A stretch of 37,773 nt of DNA from Oscillospiraceae bacterium (GTDB lineage Bacteria > Bacillota > Clostridia > Oscillospirales > Oscillospiraceae). The position numbers and the translations under genes are program-made. The notes below the pieces were generated by a model. That model was not told where the DNA came from. It saw only the letters and a program-made list of their open reading frames with translations, and ran no database searches. The stretch is from positions 1 through 37,773 of the forward strand of contig SVKU01000022.1 in the NCBI GenBank assembly GCA_015068245.1. Direction: 5' to 3'. This document shows positions 26,689 to 35,947 of the stretch, one piece after another. Within the stretch, counting starts at the first letter, position 1; each line of letters begins with the position of its first letter.

Positions 26689-28500
26689 TTATTTGTTCTT
26701 GCTGGCCTCTCTCATACGGGCAGAGTGATCCAGCAGGCGTTTTCTTATTCTGAGGTTGCTGGGAGTTACTTCAAGCAGCTCATCGTCGGCAATGAATTCC
26801 AGGCACTGCTCAAGGCTGAGGTTTTTGGGAGTGGTAAGGCGCAGCGCATCATCACTTCCGGAAGCACGCATATTTGTAAGCTGCTTTTTCTTGCAGACGT
26901 TGACACTCATATCGTCGTTCTTGGCGTTTTGTCCGACCACCATACCTGCGTAGACAGGAGTGCCTGGACCGATGAACAGCACACCACGTTCCTGAGCATT
27001 GTACAGGCCGTAGGTAGTGGCGTCACCGTTTTCAAAGGCTATCAGGGAACCTCCGCTGCGGCGGGATATCTCGCCTCTGACGGGAGCATAGCTGTCGAAC
27101 ACGGAGGACATTATGCCTTCGCCCTTGGTGTCGGTAAGGAATTCGTTGCGGTAGCCGAAAAGTCCTCGGGACGGTACAAGGAATTCGATACGGGTACGGC
27201 TGCCCATTGGATTCATGGACAGCAGGTCGCCCTTTCTGGAGCCCAGCTTTTCGATAACGGCTCCCACGCAGTTGTCGGGCACATCTGCAACAAGACGTTC
27301 CAGAGGCTCGCACATTTTGCCATCGATTTCCTTAGTCAGCACTCGGGGAGTAGACACCTGGAACTCATAGCCTTCACGGCGCATGGTTTCGATAAGGATA
27401 GACAGATGAAGCTCACCACGGCCTGCCACGTTGAAGGCATCGGTTCCCATTTCGGTGACACGGAGAGAAACGTCTTTCATAAGCTCTCTGGTCAGGCGGT
27501 CACGCAGGTTACGTGAGGTAACAAATTTTCCTTCTCTGCCTGCAAAGGGGCTGTCGTTTACTGAGAAGGTCATTTCGATAGTGGGGTCGGAAATCTTAAC
27601 GAAAGGCAGCGGCTCGATGTTATTGATATCGCAGACGGTTTCGCCGATGGTGATATCGGAAATGCCGGAGATACATGCAATGTCGCCGGCGTTGGCAACT
27701 TCCACCGGCATACGGTTCAAACCATCGTAAACATATAGAGCAGCTATCTTTGCCTTGACCTTTTTATCGCTGTCGTGATAGTCGCAGACGATGATCTCCT
27801 GATTCTTTTTCAGCTGGCCACGTTCAATGCGGCCAACACCGATACGTCCCACATATTCGTTATAGTCAATGGAAGATACCAGCATCTGGGCAGGGCCTTC
27901 GGTGCTGCAGGTGGGTTCGTCAATATATTCAACGATGGTTTTGAACAGAGGTTCAAGGTTCACACCCTCGGTATGGGGAGAATATGTCGCTATTCCCTGC
28001 TTGGCAGAGCAGAACAGGGTGGGCGAATCGAACTGATCCTCAGTGGCGTCCAGATCAAGCAGCAGTTCAAGGACTTCATCACACACTTCGTCTATACGTT
28101 CGTCGGGACGGTCGATCTTGTTGATCACAACAATGACCTTGTGGCCCATTTCAAGAGCCTTCTGAAGAACAAATCTGGTCTGGGGCATAGGGCCTTCGGC
28201 TGCATCGACCAGCAGCAGAACACCGTCCACCATTTTCAGTATGCGTTCGACCTCGCCGGAAAAGTCGGCATGACCCGGGGTGTCTACGATGTTTATCTTA
28301 ACGTCGCCGTACTGAACGGCAGTATTTTTGGCAAGGATGGTTATGCCTCGTTCACGTTCAAGGTCGTTGGAGTCCATAACACGCTCCGCCACCACCTGGT
28401 TTTCGCGGAAAATACCGCTTTGCTTGAGCATTTCGTCAACAAGGGTGGTTTTACCGTGGTCAACGTGAGCTATAATGGCTATGTTTCTGAGGCTTGGCAT
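26689..28500 (-). CDS. typA: Ribosome-associated GTPase TypA/BipA
   Basis: A 603-residue translational GTPase of full length. G1 AHVDHGKT (residues 11-18), G2 region RERGITI, G3 DTPGHADF (73-80), G4 NKID (127-130) and the BipA-specific C-terminal part ([38 protein letters not shown]) are clear. BipA binds the ribosome and helps 50S assembly and stress adaptation. AAAGGG lies about 10 bases before ATG 28500. truB and ribF lie downstream on the same strand but are separated by a hairpin-rich repeat, so co-transcription is uncertain. Confidence 0.97.
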   Translation of the reverse strand: MPSLRNIAIIAHVDHGKTTLVDEMLKQSGIFRENQVVAERVMDSNDLERERGITILAKNTAVQYGDVKINIVDTPGHADFSGEVERILKMVDGVLLLVDAAEGPMPQTRFVLQKALEMGHKVIVVINKIDRPDERIDEVCDEVLELLLDLDATEDQFDSPTLFCSAKQGIATYSPHTEGVNLEPLFKTIVEYIDEPTCSTEGPAQMLVSSIDYNEYVGRIGVGRIERGQLKKNQEIIVCDYHDSDKKVKAKIAALYVYDGLNRMPVEVANAGDIACISGISDITIGETVCDINNIEPLPFVKISDPTIEMTFSVNDSPFAGREGKFVTSRNLRDRLTRELMKDVSLRVTEMGTDAFNVAGRGELHLSILIETMRREGYEFQVSTPRVLTKEIDGKMCEPLERLVADVPDNCVGAVIEKLGSRKGDLLSMNPMGSRTRIEFLVPSRGLFGYRNEFLTDTKGEGIMSSVFDSYAPVRGEISRRSGGSLIAFENGDATTYGLYNAQERGVLFIGPGTPVYAGMVVGQNAKNDDMSVNVCKKKQLTNMRASGSDDALRLTTPKNLSLEQCLEFIADDELLEVTPSNLRIRKRLLDHSARMREASKNK

Positions 28501-28888
28501 AAATATGCATCCCTTTCAGTAATAAATAACAGATTGATGCGCAAAAAGACGCACCCTATATTTTTACACAAATTCTTCCATAATGCAATATATATTTGCG
28601 CAAAACTTGACATCTTCGAACAAAAAACATACAATGTTAATTTGGCAACAGAAAAAATTAATAGTTAATAAGTAATAATTATTATTCTTGATCATCCATG
28701 TTTTGCGTACTTACTGTCAACCGTATCTGATAGCTGTTAATACGATCAGTTTTTGCATGCTGTATCAAAAATAACGCACCGCAATTACTCCAACAAGTTT
28801 TGATTATTAATTGTTAATTATTTACTACGTCTATCGATCGTACCTTCATGGAATCTGACCATCAAACCGATTTGAGGGAGCTCTTATT
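28501..28888. other. AT-rich 388-bp intergenic region between typA and a cysteine desulfurase
   Basis: No gene is visible. It holds a strong plus-strand promoter (28607-28635) followed by about 245 bases of untranslated leader. The leader contains an AT palindrome (AATAATTATTATT, near 28673) and two mutually exclusive short stems near 28723-28755: CGTAT...ATACG and CTGAT...ATCAG, the latter followed by TTTTT. No known riboswitch was recognised. Confidence 0.5.
28607..28635 (+). promoter_or_regulatory. Consensus promoter for the cysteine desulfurase-MATE operon
   Basis: TTGACA (28607-28612), 17 bases, TACAAT (28630-28635). The start codon is 253 bases further on, so the transcript has a long leader. 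Confidence 0.72.
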
Positions 28889-30007
28889 ATGCATTATCTT
28901 GATAACGCTGCCACAACAAAGCCTTGCGAGGCTGCCATAAACGCTGCCACAGCCGCCATGACCGACTGTTTTGGCAACCCCTCCTCAGTCCATGATCTGG
29001 GTTTCATGGCCGAAACTGCCCTGAAGACCGCACGCAAAGAAGTGGCAGCTGCCATGGGGTGCGATCCGTCTGAGCTGTATTTCACCTCCGGCGGTACGGA
29101 AGCAGACAACTGGGCTGTGATCCGTGGTGCCGAGCTGGGCCGTCATCGCGGAAAGCACATCATAACCACTACCGTTGAGCATCACGGTGTGCTGGAACCT
29201 GCGGCATATCTTGAGTCTCAGGGTTATGAAATCACCTATCTTGAACCCGATGAAACCGGGCGCATCAGCGTAGACAGCCTGACATCTGCTCTTCGACCGG
29301 ACACCATACTTATTTCCGTTATGATGGTCAACAATGAAACCGGTGCTGTCAACGATATAGCCGCCATGGTCAAGGCTGTGAAAGCTTCCGGCTGCCCTGC
29401 GCTGTTTCATACCGATGCTGTGCAGGGACTTTTCAAAGTGCCGTTCAAGTTCAAGACTCTGGGCGTTGATATGCTGAGCTTCAGCGGTCACAAGATCCAT
29501 GCGGTCAAAGGCATCGGCGGACTTGTGGTAAAAAAGGGCATTAATTTAAAACCCCTCATTCTCGGAGGAGGACAGGAATCGGGCAAACGCTCCGGAACGG
29601 AAGCCATGCCTGCCATTATGGCACTGGCAGCTGCATGTAAAGAAGGCAGCAAAACTCTCCGGCAGGATCTCGATTCCATGGCAAGGCTGAAAGAGCTTGT
29701 GATAGCAGGTTTACCGGAAAAGGCCGTGGTGGTCGGTGCCCATGACGCTCCCCATGTGGTAAACGTGGCAGTTCCCGGCGTTCGCAGTCAGGGACTTATC
29801 AACTGTCTGCAGGAAAAAGGCGTTTACGTTTCCGCAGGAAGTGCCTGTTCCAAAGGCAAGCGCAGCCATGTGCTGACCGCAATGGGGCTTAATCCTCAAC
29901 TGATAGACGGCTCTGTCCGTGTGTCGCTCTCGAAATACTCCACAGAAGATGATGCTGCCGCATTTCTGTCCGCACTGGACGAAGCCATAAACCGTTTAAG
30001 CAAATGA
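28889..30007 (+). CDS. Cysteine desulfurase (NifS/IscS family)
   Basis: A 372-residue PLP enzyme that takes sulfur from cysteine, giving alanine and an enzyme-bound persulfide for Fe-S clusters or tRNA thiolation. The start YLDNAATTKP, HHGVLEP, the PLP Lys202 in SFSGHKIHAVKG, the GGGQESGKRSGTE loop and the catalytic Cys320 in SAGSACSKGK are all present. GGGAG precedes ATG 28889 by 8 bases. No iscU or thiI gene adjoins it; a MATE exporter follows after 16 bp. Whether it supplies IscS-type or specialised sulfur transfer cannot be told from sequence alone. Confidence 0.94.
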   Translation: MHYLDNAATTKPCEAAINAATAAMTDCFGNPSSVHDLGFMAETALKTARKEVAAAMGCDPSELYFTSGGTEADNWAVIRGAELGRHRGKHIITTTVEHHGVLEPAAYLESQGYEITYLEPDETGRISVDSLTSALRPDTILISVMMVNNETGAVNDIAAMVKAVKASGCPALFHTDAVQGLFKVPFKFKTLGVDMLSFSGHKIHAVKGIGGLVVKKGINLKPLILGGGQESGKRSGTEAMPAIMALAAACKEGSKTLRQDLDSMARLKELVIAGLPEKAVVVGAHDAPHVVNVAVPGVRSQGLINCLQEKGVYVSAGSACSKGKRSHVLTAMGLNPQLIDGSVRVSLSKYSTEDDAAAFLSALDEAINRLSK

Positions 30008-30023
30008 TATAAGGAATAGCAAA

Positions 30024-31403
30024 ATGAAAAAACTCGGTATCAACAAAGCCTTTATGAAGGCATTCATGTCCATATTATTACCCATTACCGCCCAAAACCT
30101 CATATCTTCCACCCTGTCTGTCATCGACTCTTTTATGGTAGGTATGCTGGGCGAGACCGAACTGGCAGCCGTCACCATGGCAAACACTCCGTTTTTCGTA
30201 GTTATGATAGTCATATTTGGTGTCCAGAGCGGCTGCGGCGTTTTGATTGCCCAGTACTGGGGCAAGCAGGACGAAAAAACCATCTCCCGTGTTGTGGGTG
30301 TTGGCATTTATTTCGCGCTGGCAGTATCCGTTACTGTAACCATAGTTTCTGTTTTCAACGCAGAATGGTTGGTGGGCATTGTAAGCAACAATGATGAACT
30401 GCTGCCCTATGCTGCAGCGTATGCCCGCATTGTGGCTGTTTCCTATGTGTTCAACGGCATATCCGGCATATTGATCAACGCCTACCGCTGCGCCGGGGAC
30501 ACCAAGCCCGGCCTGTACATTTACGCTTTTTCCACAGCACTGAACACTTTTCTGAACTGGATATTCATTTTCGGTAAGCTGGGCGCACCCGCTATGGGTG
30601 TTGAGGGTGCCGCACTGGCAACCACTCTGTCCCGTGTTGTGGAGCTTATTGTCACCATCATTGTTCTCAGACGACGCAAGTCACTGAAACTGCACATGAA
30701 GTACATACTGTGTCCCGGAATGATCATTACCAAGGACTTTTTCAAGTACGGTTCCTTTGTTGTCCTTAACGAAACTTTGTGGTCTGTGGGCTATTCCATG
30801 TATTCCGTCATTCTAGGTCATATGCCCGGATCCACTGCCATTCTGGCAGCCTACACCATCTCCGGCAACGTAGACAGGCTTTTGCAGGTAGTGACCTTTG
30901 CCTGCTCCAACGCAGCTGCCATCATGGTCGGCAACGAAGTTGGCAAGCGGGATGCCGACGGCGCTTACAGAACCGCAGCCGCCATCAACGGCATTTCGGT
31001 ATTTCTTGGAGCAGTAGCAGGACTTCTGCTGCTGATCATTCGCTTTACCATTATGGAACCGTTGGTCTATCCCCTGTTCGACCTGTCCGCCGAAGCTGCA
31101 GCCATTGCCAACACCATGCTGATTATAATGGTCATCGCCAGCCCTGCCAAGGCCTTTAACACCACCAACGTTGTGGGCGTTCTTCGTGGAGGCGGCGACG
31201 TCAAGTTTGGTGCCATACTGGACGTGAGCGTGATGTATCTGCTGTCGGTACCGCTGGCAGCTCTCAGCGGCCTTGTGTTCAACTGGGGCATCACCGCCGT
31301 TTATATCTGTCTCAACGGCGAAGAGGTTCTGAAAATGATAATCGGCATACCTCGATTCCTCAGTAAAAAGTGGATAAAGAATGTCACAAGAGATATGGAC
31401 TAG
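30024..31403 (+). CDS. MATE-family efflux transporter
   Basis: A 459-residue membrane protein with about twelve helices in two homologous halves, beginning SILLPITAQNLISSTLSVIDSFMVGMLGETELAAVTMANTP, a typical MATE start. Members export drugs or metabolites with Na+ or H+ as counter-ion. AAGGAA lies 8 bases before the start; the 16-bp gap makes it the second gene of the desulfurase operon. The substrate is unknown. Confidence 0.93.
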   Translation: MKKLGINKAFMKAFMSILLPITAQNLISSTLSVIDSFMVGMLGETELAAVTMANTPFFVVMIVIFGVQSGCGVLIAQYWGKQDEKTISRVVGVGIYFALAVSVTVTIVSVFNAEWLVGIVSNNDELLPYAAAYARIVAVSYVFNGISGILINAYRCAGDTKPGLYIYAFSTALNTFLNWIFIFGKLGAPAMGVEGAALATTLSRVVELIVTIIVLRRRKSLKLHMKYILCPGMIITKDFFKYGSFVVLNETLWSVGYSMYSVILGHMPGSTAILAAYTISGNVDRLLQVVTFACSNAAAIMVGNEVGKRDADGAYRTAAAINGISVFLGAVAGLLLLIIRFTIMEPLVYPLFDLSAEAAAIANTMLIIMVIASPAKAFNTTNVVGVLRGGGDVKFGAILDVSVMYLLSVPLAALSGLVFNWGITAVYICLNGEEVLKMIIGIPRFLSKKWIKNVTRDMD

Positions 31404-31436
31404 AAAAAAGCCTGCCGGGTTCCGGCAGGCTTTTTT
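31404..31436 (+). terminator. Terminator of the desulfurase-MATE operon
   Basis: AAAAAAGCCTGCCGG and CCGGCAGGCTTTTTT pair perfectly around a 3-base loop, starting right after the stop codon. Confidence 0.93.
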
Positions 31437-31519
31437 CAGGGGTTAGGATATAGGATTTAGGGATTAGGGAAATGTGTCCAACACGCTAAATCCTAACCCC
31501 TAAATCCTAATTCCTAAAC
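31437..31519. repeat. Paired TTAGGATTTAGGG repeats in opposite orientation
   Basis: The left half (GGGGTTAGGATATAGGATTT then AGGGATTAGGG) and the right half (CTAAATCCTAACCCCTAAAT then CCTAATTCC) are inverted copies of the same degenerate run around an AT/GC-mixed centre. The pair sits between two terminators of convergent genes. Confidence 0.6.
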
Positions 31520-31557
31520 AAAAGAAGACTCGCCAAAGGCGAGCCTTCTTTTGTTTA
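31515..31557 (-). terminator. Terminator of the OYE-type reductase gene
   Basis: TAAACAAAAGAAGACTCGCC and GGCGAGCCTTCTTTTGTTTA pair with one mismatch around AAA. The stem includes the stop codon of the minus-strand gene. Confidence 0.85.
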
Positions 31558-33591
31558 TATCTGGCTTGCTGCGGCGTAGGCAGCTCTGGTACACTGGTAA
31601 ACTCTTCCGGGGCTGTCGCAGTCGCCAACAATAAAGAACTGGCGGGCGCAGCCTGCGTAAGCAAGGGCGGCTTCCTGTTCGGGAGCAACACCACCGCAAA
31701 CCACCACGCTGTCACACTCGATGGTATACTGACCATCGGCATCGTAGGGGCCGGGCTTACCCATTGGCATGGGAGGCAGCATCATTCCGGGAGGCATACC
31801 CATTCCTTCGGGCATGGGAGGCTTCCTTACGGTGAAGGTGACAGACTTGTCCGTAACGGATTCGGTGGAAGCATTTACGGCATATGTAAAGTTGTCTTTA
31901 GCGTTGTAATACTCTTTCAGCGAGCCAATGTAATGGATCTGGTTGGCATCGGATGCCAGCTGACCCTGACGGGTTATAACGGTTACGTCATGACCATTGT
32001 CTGCAAGATACAGCGCAGTTTCAACGCCAGTCTCGCTGCCGCCCACCACCACGACCTTTTTGCCAAGCTCGGATTCATGACCGAACACGTCGATGGGGCT
32101 CCAGATGCCTTCGCTGCTGTCGCCGGGGATACCGGGCATTTTGGGTTTTGCACCTGTGGCAGCTATAACAGCGTCAAATCCGGCAGCAGAAATTTCCTCG
32201 GGAGTGGGAGCGCAGTTCAGTTTGACTTCAACGCCCTGTTTGTCCAGCTGGTATACAAGCCAATCCTTGTAATTTTTCAAAGGCCACTTGAATGTGGCGT
32301 AATCTGCATGGATAAGCTGACCGCCAAGGACGCCTTTTTTCTCAAACAGAGTGACCTCATGACCTCTCTGGCGCGCCACCAGTGCTGCACGCATGCCGGC
32401 AGGGCCGCCGCCGATGACAGCGACCTTCTTTACGCTCTTTGCGGGAGGTGCCAGCAGATCCAGACGGCTCTTGATGCCCATTTCCGGGTTGACGGAGCAG
32501 AAGCTGTGCCATGGGCCGTCAAAGTTGATGCCGTGGCAGTTGTTGCAGCGAATACAGGGAGTGATGTCGTCGCCTCTGCCGTCCAGCATTTTTTCATAAT
32601 AATCAAAATCGCAGATAAAGCTGCGGCACATGGCTGCCATATCCATTTTGCCTTCGCCTATCCATTTGTCGATAAGGTCAGCGTCCTGATAGCCGCCGTT
32701 GGGAGCGGTAATGACCTTGACCCCGGCTTTCTTGATAGCTTCGGAGTATGCCAAAGTAATGGGAGCTTCCTTTTCGGAGTTCAGACCGGTGGGGTGAGCC
32801 AGATCGCCGTTGATGGCACGGATATGTACGATATCTATAATGCCTTCGCCACGGCGAAGCAGTTCGATGGTATCGTCAATGGTGTATCCTCCGGGTACAC
32901 CTTCCTCACCGCTGAACTGCAGTTCGGTCAAAAAGCTCTTGCCGCATGCTTTTTTGATTTCCTCAAAGGCTTCGAGGATAAGGCGGCAGCGGTCGCCGTA
33001 CTCATCGGTACGTTTGTTTATAAGGGGTGAGAATGCGTTGGCATAAATAGACGCCTGATAGCTGGCGTAGAGGTTAACGCCGTCAAATCCCAGATCCTGA
33101 TAGAATTTGCAGGTGTCCACCAGATCGGCGATCATCTTTTTGATTTCTTCGACTGTTATCTCGCGTCCGGTGGACATTCCCATGGGGCTGCCCAGCTTCA
33201 TGGCATCTTCACGGGTCAGTTCGCTGATGTTCACTCCGTCAGGCTGCTGACGCTGGATGTTGATAAAAGCCTTGGAGCCGTAGTAGTGAATGACTTCAGC
33301 TATCTGGGCAAAATAGTTATGGGTAGCGGGATCGTTGATATCCCACATAGTCATATGTCGGCTGTCACCCTTGAGCTTGGATCTGTCCCTCAGGGGAGCC
33401 ATACCCTTGACCGTTACAACAGCGGCACCGTTTTTTGCCAGACCCGCATAGTAACGAATGACGTTTTCAGAGGGATATGTTTCGGGACCCTGCTGAAAAT
33501 GGGGCAGCCCCTTTGTGCCGTAAAGACGGTTTTTCAGCACCACACCTTGAACTGCCAGAGGGCTGAGGGCATTTTTATACTTCCTGTCCAT
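31555..33591 (-). CDS. OYE-type NADH:flavin oxidoreductase / 2,4-dienoyl-CoA reductase-like enzyme
   Basis: A 678-residue FMN/Fe-S/FAD enzyme. Residues 1-340 form an old-yellow-enzyme TIM barrel (LKNRLYGTKG, GFDGVNLYASYQASIYANAFSP). The Cys set Cys346, 349, 352 and 365 should bind 4Fe-4S. GGGPAGM (394-400) binds FAD and VVVGGSETGVETA (about 514-526) binds NAD(P)H. The layout matches 2,4-dienoyl-CoA reductase, BaiCD and related ene-reductases that reduce activated C=C bonds. A loop of Met/Pro/Gly (591-617, PPMPEGMGMPPGMMLPP) is inserted in the NAD domain and is unusual. ATG 33591 is chosen because GGAGGAAAG lies just upstream; the longer frame overlaps the promoter. Transcribed alone, toward the MATE gene. 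The substrate is unknown. Confidence 0.9.
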   Translation of the reverse strand: MDRKYKNALSPLAVQGVVLKNRLYGTKGLPHFQQGPETYPSENVIRYYAGLAKNGAAVVTVKGMAPLRDRSKLKGDSRHMTMWDINDPATHNYFAQIAEVIHYYGSKAFINIQRQQPDGVNISELTREDAMKLGSPMGMSTGREITVEEIKKMIADLVDTCKFYQDLGFDGVNLYASYQASIYANAFSPLINKRTDEYGDRCRLILEAFEEIKKACGKSFLTELQFSGEEGVPGGYTIDDTIELLRRGEGIIDIVHIRAINGDLAHPTGLNSEKEAPITLAYSEAIKKAGVKVITAPNGGYQDADLIDKWIGEGKMDMAAMCRSFICDFDYYEKMLDGRGDDITPCIRCNNCHGINFDGPWHSFCSVNPEMGIKSRLDLLAPPAKSVKKVAVIGGGPAGMRAALVARQRGHEVTLFEKKGVLGGQLIHADYATFKWPLKNYKDWLVYQLDKQGVEVKLNCAPTPEEISAAGFDAVIAATGAKPKMPGIPGDSSEGIWSPIDVFGHESELGKKVVVVGGSETGVETALYLADNGHDVTVITRQGQLASDANQIHYIGSLKEYYNAKDNFTYAVNASTESVTDKSVTFTVRKPPMPEGMGMPPGMMLPPMPMGKPGPYDADGQYTIECDSVVVCGGVAPEQEAALAYAGCARQFFIVGDCDSPGRVYQCTRAAYAAASQI

Positions 33592-33622
33592 TTTCTTTCC
33601 TCCAATAGTAAGTATTGATAGT

Positions 33623-33651
33623 ATTATGGATGGGAATTCAATATTTGTCAA
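33623..33651 (-). promoter_or_regulatory. Promoter of the OYE-type reductase
   Basis: On the minus strand TTGACA (33646-33651), 17 bases, CATAAT (33623-33628), with a 31-base leader. Confidence 0.72.
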
Positions 33652-33684
33652 TGTGTTATTGGTGCATTTTCAGCACAGCGTGTC

Positions 33685-33728
33685 AAAAAGCAAATGTGGC
33701 TCCGGCTTTTCGGAAACCACATTTGCTT
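33685..33728 (-). terminator. Terminator of spoVT
   Basis: AAGCAAATGTGG (33688-33699) and CCACATTTGCTT (33717-33728) pair perfectly; on the minus strand the stem ends in TTTTT. Confidence 0.87.
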
Positions 33729-33735
33729 AACCTTA

Positions 33736-34278
33736 TCAGCTTTCCATTTGTTTGCCGAGGAACCCTGCCACCGTCTGCGCCAGCTTGTATTCTGTTTCCC
33801 CAAGGGGCTGGTCTCCATCGTGGATCAGGAACATAACGCAGCCCATCAGATCGCCTTCGGAAATAATGGGCGCAGCCACCGCAAGTGCGTATTTGTCCAC
33901 GCCTTCCACTGCTGAAATAAGGCTGTCTCCGGCAGCATACTGGTATACCTGGCGTTCTTCCATGATCCGTTCCAGTTCTGCGCTGTTGGGCTTATCCAGA
34001 AGCTCACGCTTTGAAACCCCGGACACCGCAATAATAGCATCTCTGTCAGACACAGCGGTGATTCGTCCCGTGGTTTTGGAAAGGGTTTCACAGATGGAAG
34101 CTGCAAATTCCGAAAGTTCTCCCATAGGAGAATACTTTTTGAAAATCACTTCTCCGTCCTTATCTGTATAAATCTCCAGCGGGTCGCCTTCTCTGATGCG
34201 CATGGTACGGCGAATCTCTTTGGGTATGACCACGCGCCCCAGGTCGTCAATGCGACGCACGATACCTGTTGCTTTCAT
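33736..34278 (-). CDS. spoVT: Stage V sporulation protein T, AbrB-type regulator
   Basis: A 180-residue regulator. The N-terminal AbrB swapped-hairpin DNA-binding domain (MKATGIVRRIDDLGRVVIPKEIRRTMRI, about residues 1-50) is joined to a GAF-like domain (about 55-180). This is the full SpoVT layout, distinguishing it from the shorter AbrB. SpoVT tunes forespore genes late in sporulation, so the organism probably forms spores or descends from spore formers. GGAGG lies 10 bases before ATG 34278. It diverges from the toxin locus; the 245-bp gap has a small GTATC-TCTG-GATAC hairpin but no clear sigma-G promoter that I can assign. Confidence 0.95.
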   Translation of the reverse strand: MKATGIVRRIDDLGRVVIPKEIRRTMRIREGDPLEIYTDKDGEVIFKKYSPMGELSEFAASICETLSKTTGRITAVSDRDAIIAVSGVSKRELLDKPNSAELERIMEERQVYQYAAGDSLISAVEGVDKYALAVAAPIISEGDLMGCVMFLIHDGDQPLGETEYKLAQTVAGFLGKQMES

Positions 34279-34523
34279 ATCACATTTTCCTCCATTGCTG
34301 TTAATGCTTTGCCTAAGTAGTGTTTGATTATTTGTCGCATTTATACCCCAAGTGCAGTTTTGCGCATATTTGGAAATTTGTGATCGCCATAAGGTTCATG
34401 TTATCCGTATCTCTGGATACAGGTTTTAAAAATAAAGTGAATTTTATGTGAAGATTGCACGTTTGTGTGCAATTATTGGCATATTTCCGCTATTTATGAG
34501 GACTATTTTTTCAAGAGGTGCTT

Positions 34524-35930
34524 ATGAATAGCAGAATTGACAAGGTTCTCAACAGGTCACAAAAGGACAGGGACAAGCTTTGTTTAAAACAGCTGTATCA
34601 AACTACAGGAGATAACTACTTCAAAGGATTATCGGTGGATAGCAGAATACCATATCGGCTGAAAGCAGACTTCATGGATGCAGGACACAATTTCTTCGGC
34701 AGACTGTCGGAAGAACTGGCAAACAGGGTGGATAAGGAAATATCAAACACCCGATACAGTGAAACTGCTGTCATGAGAATGATGCTCAAATCTGCGTCGG
34801 ACGTAGTGACAGAGCATACGCAACAGCTGCCCGGAATCATTGGACGATATGACAAGGAGTTTAGCCAATACATAGGCTTACAGCAGGAAAGTGCGGCACG
34901 GTATCTCTTTGTCAGCGAACAGGGCGACAACACCTGTGACGGCTGCCATGCTCTGCATGGAAAAACCTTTTCCCTTCGGGATATTCCCATGCCGCCGCTG
35001 CATCCAAACTGCCAATGCTCGGTGGTGGCACTGGACAACGCTTCTTCGTTGGTATATGATTTGAACAGACAAGGCTTCATGTCCGCCGTGGAAGTCATGC
35101 TGGAAAACGGCGACGGCGGCATCTGGACAATGACAAACTCAGAAACCAACGACAATATGCGAGTCGGGTTTGTCCCCTTTGAGATTCGTCCTATAGCCGT
35201 TTCCGAAGAACCAACGATAACAGATGACACAGGACAATTTCCCATCATAGACAGTGTTATCAACTGGGCAAGGGACTTTGGTGAAGATGCCGCTGAGTTT
35301 TTGCAGCAGTTTTGGGATTCTGCCCGGCAGCGAGCAGACCACAGATATGATGACTTCTGGAGTTTCTGGGACTGGGTAAGCTCAGGCATAATAAGTGGCA
35401 TTTGGAACAGTGCCGAAGCAAGAGCGGAGCTGATGCTGTCAGACCCGACGCTGTACAACATTATCAACTGGCTGATGCTGGGTTTGCCTGACTTGATAGG
35501 GAGAGTCTTTGACTCGGACAAGCCTTTGTCTTTTGAGCATTGCCTTGCCAATCTGGAACTGGCGTCCATACTTTTCGGAGCCTATAGCGTTTACCAACAT
35601 CACGCCGCAGCCATGGCAGACCCAATGCTGGATGATCCCGGCATGCCCCATGTGTCGCCGGATTATGATTTGCCAATCATTGATGATAACAAGTTGAATC
35701 ACATATTTGGAAATCCTCGGCACCAAATGAGTTCATATTTAGATTCATTTGGTGGAGACAAACGGCAGGCATATTATGCACTGTATAGCGCCACAGAAAA
35801 GTATGTGAGATCAAACCACATTATGGGCGTCTTTAATGACATTGCAGTAAATGTTAATGGATACAACATCTTAGTCAGAGGGATCATAATTGATAAAGAG
35901 CTGCGAATCGGAACAGCTTTTTTGAGTTGA
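34524..35930 (+). CDS. MuF-type polymorphic toxin (phage Mu gpF-like N-terminus, variable toxin tip)
   Basis: A 468-residue protein. Residues 1-170 match the phage head-morphogenesis (Mu gpF, MuF) domain, ending in the metal-type cluster CDGCHALHGKTFS (138-150) and PLHPNCQCSVV (158-168). Residues 170-380 form a linker ending AMADPMLDDPGMPHVSPDY. The last about 85 residues (LNHIFGNPRH onward) form a separate tip. MuF proteins are known as polymorphic toxins of Firmicutes temperate phages, with nuclease or other tips and an immunity gene behind. The tip is not securely identified; its size and HIFG/NPRH motif suggest a small RNase fold (inference). ATG 34524 has AAGAGGTG upstream; GTG 34518 lies inside that site. 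No other phage genes are visible in the window. Confidence 0.8.
   Translation: MNSRIDKVLNRSQKDRDKLCLKQLYQTTGDNYFKGLSVDSRIPYRLKADFMDAGHNFFGRLSEELANRVDKEISNTRYSETAVMRMMLKSASDVVTEHTQQLPGIIGRYDKEFSQYIGLQQESAARYLFVSEQGDNTCDGCHALHGKTFSLRDIPMPPLHPNCQCSVVALDNASSLVYDLNRQGFMSAVEVMLENGDGGIWTMTNSETNDNMRVGFVPFEIRPIAVSEEPTITDDTGQFPIIDSVINWARDFGEDAAEFLQQFWDSARQRADHRYDDFWSFWDWVSSGIISGIWNSAEARAELMLSDPTLYNIINWLMLGLPDLIGRVFDSDKPLSFEHCLANLELASILFGAYSVYQHHAAAMADPMLDDPGMPHVSPDYDLPIIDDNKLNHIFGNPRHQMSSYLDSFGGDKRQAYYALYSATEKYVRSNHIMGVFNDIAVNVNGYNILVRGIIIDKELRIGTAFLS
35305..35320 (+). repeat. AGCAGTTTTGGGATTC, also present in cassette 3
   Basis: Exact 16-base match with 37163-37178. Here it encodes QQFWDS in the linker of the full-length toxin; there it directly follows an immunity stop codon. 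Confidence 0.75.
35544..35668 (+). repeat. Toxin linker repeat, copy A (in the full-length gene)
   Basis: 125 bases encoding LANLELASILFGAYSVYQ through MPHVSPDY. Copy B (36290-36414) aligns without gaps and differs at about 13 positions by eye; copy C (37194-37228) matches only the last 35 bases, with 4 differences. It ends exactly where the variable toxin tip begins. Confidence 0.9.
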
Positions 35931-35947
35931 TGAAAGGGAAAAACATA

